A DNA stretch of 64,000 nucleotides from Mytilisepta virgata. Lineage: Eukaryota; Mollusca; Bivalvia; Mytilida; Mytilidae. This document shows, piece after piece, positions 34,501-43,500 of the stretch. Where the stretch lies: contig CM051516.1 of assembly GCA_028015205.1 (NCBI GenBank), positions 52,642,230-52,706,229 of the forward strand, in the 5' to 3' direction. Numbering within the stretch: the stretch's first letter is position 1; each line of letters begins with the position of its first letter. The notes beneath the pieces were generated by a model, which was not told where the DNA came from, did not search any database, and saw only the letters and a list, made by a program, of their open reading frames with translations. A program made the translations under genes and the position numbers.

Positions 34501-37500
34501 GATTAAAATTTCAGGGATCAAGCGATGCCCTATTGACACAATTTGCGAGAATAGTCTCGGTAAAAGATGCTGGTCCGTTTGATGGGGACGGAAAATGGCT
34601 ATATACCGAGTTAAGGAAAGCAATACCCTTAGCTACTTAAATACTCTCCTGTAGATGTTGAAAGAGATTAGGCTCAAATGGCGCTACAGAGGGATCACCA
34701 TAATTTGGTACAACTTGTTTCCCGATCCACTATAAAGAGGACAAATATACCTAAGGAGCAAATCAAAAAACGTAAACCCGGGAAGACAAATGAACAACCA
34801 CAAGCACAACAAATAAACACTGAAAACTATAAAACAATAACCAACACGAACTCTTATAAAAACCAGGATAGAACCCAAGTGTTCCAGAATGGTAAGCAGT
34901 TCCTGCTCCGTATACGGCACTCGTCGTGAAGTTCAACAAAGTCAATCCTGTGGAAGTCACAATTCGGTGGAGGCACGTGAACTGTTACGATAAACATGAT
35001 AAATGAATAGATTTAAACTAAATTTAATTAAATATCTCGGACTATATTGCAATACGTGCTGTGTGTGCTACATATATTGGCATCGACATATACTGTCATC
35101 GTCACATTGTATCCATGGCAACAGTTTTATAAATCAATAAATGTATTAAAATAAATCTTGTGTATTTGTAAACTGAAGATAAATATTAAACTACATAAAA
35201 TGAAGTTTATTTCTCCTTTTTATTTGTGTATACCGGTAGTGCCAAAATGTAGACTTTTTTATCAAGTTTATAACTATCCCCGATACAGACCGTATTTTCT
35301 GTAAAGAATTCCTTTGCTCTTAGGAATTGTTGCTGGAGAAGAATATTTGTCCTAGCTGTGAATACAACCTTTCCTGTAACAAAATAAACAAAAGTAAGTT
35401 AGGTGCAACCAAGAAAATCTAATACAAAGTGAACAGAACAAAACTTTACACCAAACTCCCCGGCAGTTCCATCACCGTAACTGACATGGTCAACGGACTC
35501 CACTTACTGCGTTCATTGAGCAGTCCAAAGTCAACAGTCGCAAAACGGTGGAGTAACATGATGTGTTAAGTCCAACGTTTATTTGTAATATTTGTACATT
35601 ATGACGACCAATCAATGAGTGTCGTCAACAGTAAACTTTCCATAGTGTTGACCACACTCTCCTCAGTAACATTTGTGACAGAAATAATCTCCCCCTATTG
35701 GAAGCAAAAGTAGCGGAGAAATTTCGTCGCATTACGCATGTGAATAAATAGTTTGTTGCCACTTAAGAAAGGGAAATTATCAATGAGAAAGTTGAAATCA
35801 TCACATTGTTTTGTCTTCAAATGGTCTGCCTAGTCAATTACGAGATACAAATGTAAATATAAATAAAACGCTGGACCTTTTATTTGTCTGTTGTTTCCTA
35901 AATTTTACTTGGAATTCGATATTACTTGCCGACTACACCATCATAACGAAATATGGAAAAACTGGAAAATGGAGTTGAAAGCTAGGGAGAGTTTCTTTTT
36001 GTTTTCAAGTAGTAGCCATTAAATGAAGTCTGCTTCATATGAAACAGATCAAGAGGAAGAGTAGCACTACTGGTAGATTGCCCATTGGAAAATATTATAA
36101 CCAAATCTAACAAATATGTATTCTTTTTTTATCCAAGAGAAGAAATTTGTAACTGTTTGTACCTGTGTTCTTAGGAAAAGGGCAAAATAAAAACATTACC
36201 GAACTTATTGTTTTAATAGAAGTTTTAATTGCAAATGTGTTATAGTAGTTAAGGACATCAAAGTCAAATTATACTGTGTCAGGTGACCAAAGACCTATAT
36301 TTAGAACTGTAAAGATTTTTTTGCGGATAATTGATATCCAATTCCAAAATCTCTAGAGTGGTCAACACGAATTGACTCACAAACGAGACTAGATATCTCA
36401 CCTGTTCCTGGAAATGACAATTCGCTGGACAAACTTCACCAGATGTTACTCAACAGCAATGTTTTTACTGGGAATTCACATTGCTAGTGGATTAGTTTCT
36501 GTACTGTCTTGTTCAGATTCTGTGTATTAGATGCTTTTTTTTTATCTTTTAGTTATGCATTTATCCTTGTGTATATATGTTCATTTTACATATGCAGGGT
36601 CCCCTTTTTTGTGGTTGTCATTTCCTTTTGTTTGCTTATTGTTTAACCTTCGTATATAGACTACTGTGTTCATCTGTTATTTTTTGATGACCCCCTTTAG
36701 TGTTTGACATTGATATCACCGGAGTCACTCTAATATGTGTAATTTATTTTTTCATATTTAATCTAAAAGAATGTGATGATGTCTTAACGACATTTATAAT
36801 TATATATCCTATAATAAGAAAATACTGTTGAGACGAGCTGATTTAGGTCAGCTATTTATATTTCACAATTGCGATTGGCTAAATTAAGGTCCTCCAGCTC
36901 GGTATCTCTGACTTCGGTATCACACTGCAATACACTTCAATGCGCTCCAGCTTAGCGAAAGGATGTTCGACACAATAATATGACAAAAGTGTTTGCGATG
37001 AATAAGAAATGGAAGTCATTCTTTACCTCCGTCGCAAAGAGCGATCGATCTCGAAAAAGTCTTACTATGTATGAACTTATATTTTAATTGGTCGATTCAA
37101 CCTCAAATAATGGCCTGATAAAGCCGCTCTATCTTTTTCCGATTTTGAAAATTGGTCCCAATTTAAAACTGTATTGCAGTACATATAGAGTCGTGATAAT
37201 TCAGTATTCCCCCGCATATTCAGGTATTTTCATGTGACTCAATACTTGATTTTCGACTCAGTCCGGAATTACCGCATACGGGGCAGAAATTATTATTCTG
37301 ATCACGTGACTTTAGTGTTTTCGGCGCTTTCAACGTTACGAGAGTGAAGGAAAATTTTAAGGATAATGCAATATGGGCGAGTTTTAGCTTTCTGTATTCA
37401 TGACATGATATACCCTTCTAGGACAGAAATTGTCGCAACTCTGGTACAGTGTTAGTAGCAAAATCTACCGGGGATGCTATATTGTTATTGTTTCTATGCC

Positions 37501-40500
37501 TAACAAAACATCACATGACAAGTCATTCTTTACCTCCGTCGCAAAGAGCGATCGATCTCGAAAAAGTCTTACTATGTATGAACTTATATTGACAAGCTTT
37601 GTGGAATTTACATGTACATACAAAATTAGGTTGCATATATACATACAAAAGGTTATTCGTATCTGTTTTACGGTCCGTCTGTTCTTAAAGGTTTCATATT
37701 TGTTTTTAAGTCATTTGAATTATATAGCAAAACCTAGGAAATTAAGTACAGAAACGATAATCGTACGCACCAAATTTGAATATCTCTTAATTTCTTGTTA
37801 ACAAGAAATAAATATTTAATAAAGAGTTTAACGAATGTGGACTAATGTACATGGTACTGCCCATGCGATACGAGAATTAATCACAAAAATAGTCAATAGT
37901 GAACACAGATACCAAATTTGTGCATACAATTCGCATTTCTGGTTTACTCTTTACGGGGACGGCATGTCTAAAATTATGGACAGCCAAAAATATTCAAGAC
38001 TTATGAGCAATAGGGCAGAAAAAAGGGCAGTTCAGAATCCAGTTACGGTCAACTTTGTCAAATAGCTGACATAATTTTTAAAATTTATCCAATTGACAAT
38101 ACAGTGTTGTTTCTTTATCATTTATATATTTACTAGTACGTGATATTGTGTTATGAACATATAAAATTAACGACAAGTTAATTATGGGTACCCCGTGCAA
38201 TAAAAAAATAATTATTAGCTTGTTTTCCTCCATCGAAAAGTATTTTAAGAGGTGATATAAAAGAACACTTACAAGTTGAAAACAAAGAGCTTTGTCTTGA
38301 TTAACTTCATGAAGAGTAACAAAAAACCATCAGATCATTGCGAACAATCAAATTAATACAGGCCTAAACACCGGTGACAGAAATTGAATGAAAGTCATAT
38401 TTTGCATTAATAGCTTTTTTCATCTACATTATTTTGTATATAAATCTATAGATGTATTAAAACATTTCCTCGTGTTGAATCTTAATTCTTATCCTTAAAT
38501 TTTCATGAATAGTTAGTATATATACCTTGAGGGTTTTTCTGTAAATGATCCCTAATAACACAAAATGCAATGACAGTTTTTCCTCCATTTGTTCTGGCAT
38601 AAACGATAGTGTTCTCTCCTGCAAGTGCTCTTTCGGACAGTTCTTGTTGATATGGGTAAAGTATATCATGAGGCTTATTTTGTTTTAAGCATCCACTCCT
38701 TGCACTTTCTTTATTATCTTAAGCAAGCAAAATAATTAATATCGATATCTGTCCGTCCATTTGATGAATGTTTAACGTAATTGACATAATCCTTTGTTTT
38801 GAATAACAAAATCAATATTTAAAACGGAAAAATCATTTTAAAAATTATATGCATTAGCGTTGAAATACTATTTCCTATTTCATATGTATTTTATGAGTTC
38901 AAATTTTAAAAAATACCTTCAATATATTTCAAGATTTTTGCAGAAGCCCCAGTTTTTACTCCACATTTCGTTAGAAGGTCTGCATTCAGGTTCCAAAAAG
39001 ATTCCATGTCAATCTGAGGATAAGATTTTAGAAGCAGAATGAAATAAATGTGAAGTCATCTGAAGTGTTCGACTGATTAGGGAGTTTTTCTTTAGAATTG
39101 CTATTGACTAATATTTTCAAAAGAAACAATTCGTGGATGGGTATATGCGATCGTATATGATATGGCAATATGTCTCTTGCGCGGGGTGAGATTATTACGT
39201 AATGTCAACCGTCATGTCATATGTGTCGGCATATAACATAGCTATGGCTTTTCAACGTGATTATCGGTGTATAAAATTTTCATACATGTACATTTAAAAA
39301 TTAATTGTCTAAAATAGAATTTTGTGAACAAATTATTTCACCCTCAATATGGATATCTAGTTGATAAGATATTATTCAGAATAATAACAATAATATTTTA
39401 TAATTCCATATAATTTGGCAAAATATGTCTCCAAGGTTATATGTGTATTCCATGTGATTTGGCATATCATTGTTATTCGTGTAAGAATCTGGGCAATATA
39501 ACTTCAATACCAATGAATTGCTTGACAAATATTCTTGTATACTGACCACATGAAATATTTGTATAATTTGATATAATTTGTATAATGTAACTAGAGGCTC
39601 AGAGGGCTGACCTGGCATATCAACCAATCAGAAACAAGAATTGCCCATGGCGGAAATGTTTGTCGCCTGATCTGGACAGAATAAAGAGGTTTTGTAACAC
39701 CTCCCACAGATGCTTTCTTTCAAGTTTCGTTCCCTTTGGCCAAGCGGTTTCAGAGAAAACTGAGATTTATTTATATCGGCCAATCAGAAACATGGCAGCC
39801 ATGCTTGTCGTCCAATCAGGATGAAAAAAAATTTCATAAAAGACTTTTCATAAATGCTTCCTATCAAGTTTGGATGCGTTTTGGCTAAGCATTTCCAGAG
39901 AATTTTTTTTAAATCAACCAATGAGAAACAGGAATTGCCCATGATGGCCATGTCTGTTGCCCGATGGGGAGGTAATTAGGAAACTTTTTAAAGAACCTCC
40001 CATAGATGCTTCCTGTCAAATGTCGTTCCATTTGACCGAGTGACTTTTAAAAGAGAATAACATCGTTTTATATCAGCCAATCAGAAAAAAGAAATGCCCA
40101 TGACGGTCATATTTGTAGTCTGATCGGGACCAAATGAGGAAGTTTTATAAAGGGCCTCCAGTATATCCTTCCTGTCAAGTTTCGTTCCATTTGGCTATGC
40201 GATCGATTTGAGAGGAGAAGATTTTTTAATATCAGCCAATCAGAAACAAGAACTGCCCATGACGGCCAAATTTGTAGTCCGATCTGGACGAAATGAGGTA
40301 AGTTTGTACATCCCATAGATGCTTCCTGTCAAGTTTCGATCCATTTGGCCAAGCAGTTCCGGAGAAAAAAAAAATTTAATCAACCAATGAGATACAAGAA
40401 TTGCCCATGACAGCCATGTGTGTTGCCCGATCGGGACGAAATGAGCAACTGTGTAAAGAACCTCCCATATATGCTTCATGTCAGGTTTTGTTCCATTTGG

Positions 40501-43500
40501 ACAAGCAGTTTCAGATGAGAAGATTTTGAAAACTCAGCCAATCAGAAAGAACAATTGCCCATGGCGGCCATGTTTTTTGCCCGATCAACATGAAATGAGG
40601 TCTATTTGTAGAAGTCCTCATAAACATCATTTTTGCAAAGTTTAGTTCCAATTGGCCCAGTGGTTTCAGATGAAAAGTTTATGCCGTACGACGGACGCCA
40701 AGTGATGGCAAAAGTTCACGTGGCCTTTTTGGCCAGGTGAGCTACACGTATTTTTCTAACCTCCTCATCTTCGAACAGCTGACAATATTTTTCGAGTTTC
40801 AGTGTTATTAAAATGTCATTGACAGTTTCAGGTGAACATGGTGTAAAAGATGTCCTAATTTTGTCTGCTGAATGATTTTCAGTCGCACTATCGGGAAGTG
40901 TGTTTAAACTGGCAGCTGAAAAGTGAAAACACAATTTATTTTATTCAAAACCAGTTTATATCAATTTCCAAACTCTAAGTTCGTCGATAATAACTTTTTG
41001 ATTTTGTCTATTAAATAGTAACAAAATTTTCCCAAAATTGATAATGTTACTAATTTTCACTGTTTAAATTAGTAAAATATATATTAAAATTAAAATTTAC
41101 ATACTATTTAGGTATTTAAGAAAATACATTGTCAGTAAGTGATAAAACAAAAGAGGTGGGTTGCTACGGAAAACTATATACTTACAGTCCGAGGTATTTT
41201 CTGACTCTTCTTGGATTTTTGGTACTATTGCAAGATCTGGAATAGTTTTCATTTCGACGTCTTTATCTTGAAAAACAATTATATTTTTGTTTACAAAATG
41301 AAAAAAGAGAAGAATTTTCATAATTTTAAACAATTTTAAAATGAAGGATATATAATTTAAAAGAATGTATCAAATGTATGTTATGTATTACTCCAGTTTG
41401 TATATATTACAATATGATGTTTTCTGAAGACTGGAGACTTTTCCTGGAAAACTAGGAGATCTGAATAGATTGGGAATATTTTTTTTGGCCTCACTTGATA
41501 TTTATTACAATTATTATTATTTCCCTGCAATCGAAATTTCTGTGGCAATCTAAATGTGGTTTCATAAAGTCTCCCCTGGTTTTGGTTTTTCTATAAAGTT
41601 AAAATTCTGTACGAAGTACGGTTTCAACTCACTAAGGCAAAGTTGAGCTTATCTGGATGCTGATATAACTGTTTAGGCACGTTTGGTTGTGTTTCTCACA
41701 ATGTTTTAGTGTTCATATTTTGATTTTCCAAAGTTTTAATCTGATGAAGGTAAATTCAGAAATTTAAATAGCTCGTAAGGAATTTAAGTTTATAAATTTA
41801 TGTAAGTAGTTTCAAATACCTCCATGAACCTCCTGTAGACGAGACACACAACGGTTACATGTAAGCTACAAATATAATTATGGTTTCGGACATAAACTGA
41901 CAAAAAAAAAGAAAGTATAATAGTTAAATCTATAGACTTTTATAACCGAATCTTGTCTTCCATCATGCTTAGTTTCAAATTCTAAGTAACAAAATATATG
42001 TGTTAAAGAAAGAATATACAGACAGATGAACTTTTAATTTTCCTATTTACTTACCATTTTCTAAGCAGTTTATATCAGATTTTGACCCTATTTCGCAGCT
42101 CTGCCTTTTGTCATCCCTTGTTTCGTTTTCCTCTGCTAAAGTAAAAAACATATAAAATCTATGTACATGGTTCTCAATTTAATTAAGATTATAATTTTTG
42201 AAAACAAATCTCACTATATATACTACTCGTACGTATTGTAGGAAAAAATATAGACAGTTTGAATAGATGAAACATAAGACAGACACTGTCTGAACACACA
42301 AGTGCATGCCACCAATCAAATCAGGCTGCATCATACATTTCAAAAATCGTAAAAATTCTTATCCACGTGTTAAACTGGAAATGGATACATTATTTACCGG
42401 TATGATAGTATGTACTGTTGTACTAAATGTAATAAATGCCTGGATCGACTTACCCTTAACTTGTCTATTTACTGTTCCCGGTACTAATAAATTTATCTCC
42501 TCTGCAATTGGTCTAATCTCATTTACTACTCGACTGTCAATTTTCTCTAGTTTTTCCATGAGTTCATCGTACTGTCCTAACTGAAAGAATTTCTTCTTTT
42601 CTAAACGTTCTAGTAATTTGCTCGTTGTATCACATTCTTTACGATGTTTAGGTGGCAATATATGCTCTAACATTTGTTTAAATTTATTAAAGTCTGAGAG
42701 TTCAACATCAGGACCTATATAATCAGCTATGACCGCCTTCAATTCGGAGTGCTTATCGAAAGCTTTAGCATTTATTTGATCCATCATCACCTGAAATTTG
42801 AGTGTATAATTGGTTGGTAGTTTTATTATTTACGAAAAATATCATCAAGCAAAATGATGTTTGAAAGGAAAACAAATTTTACATGATTAAAAAACGAACA
42901 GATTTTGACACTTTTCTTTAAATAAAGTGGTGCCTCTTTGTAAAGTAGAAGCGGCAACGGTGGAAACCGTTCATAACGGTAAGAATAAAAAGGTTACAAT
43001 TAAATAACCATACAATCTTCGTGCGATTTCATATAATTAGAACATAAGTTACAACTAAATCTCTCTGCCGTCAACTAGCTCGAATCCATGGCATTTCGCA
43101 ATACAGTCTACCGCTATACAAACTGGACTAAATGACTACTCAACTAGCAAAGTTCATTGATAGTACAATATTACAAGTTCTCCTTGGTACCTCTCATACG
43201 TAACAAATGGAGAACAACAAAACATAAAACGGTAAAAATGAGAGGTAAAAGTGAACTCGATACTAATCATGATATTACTGCATTAATTCAAAGAGTATAC
43301 TGCATTAATTTCAACTCTGTGTCTCGTCATTTTCATTCTCTCTCTCTCTCCCTCTTTTTTTTCTCTCTAAGACCAGTATTATGATTCCGCCTGTACCTGA
43401 TCTTTATACCGGGAAGCCTAATATATGGTGCAGATATAGGTAAAGTCGAGAAATACCTAAGGGATATTCCAAGGAGGAATAAATCGGAAATAACTGACAA

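Larger units (their letters stand above)
34364..35233 (-). other. RLR intron 8
   Basis: It contains a SINE (34442-34700), then a dispersed repeat (34730-34985); the remaining 250 bases before exon 8 show nothing. Confidence 0.6.
35374..38525 (-). other. RLR intron 7
   Basis: The largest RLR intron interval without identified transposons. It contains a 71-bp exact direct repeat (37013-37083 and 37520-37590) and a retroelement-like segment around 36400-36640 related to 21090-21290. No exon was seen. Confidence 0.55.

Noticed and set aside
34678..34960. Open frames on both strands of 65-83 codons
   Set aside because: They overlap a SINE end and a dispersed repeat that also occurs at 20380-20600.
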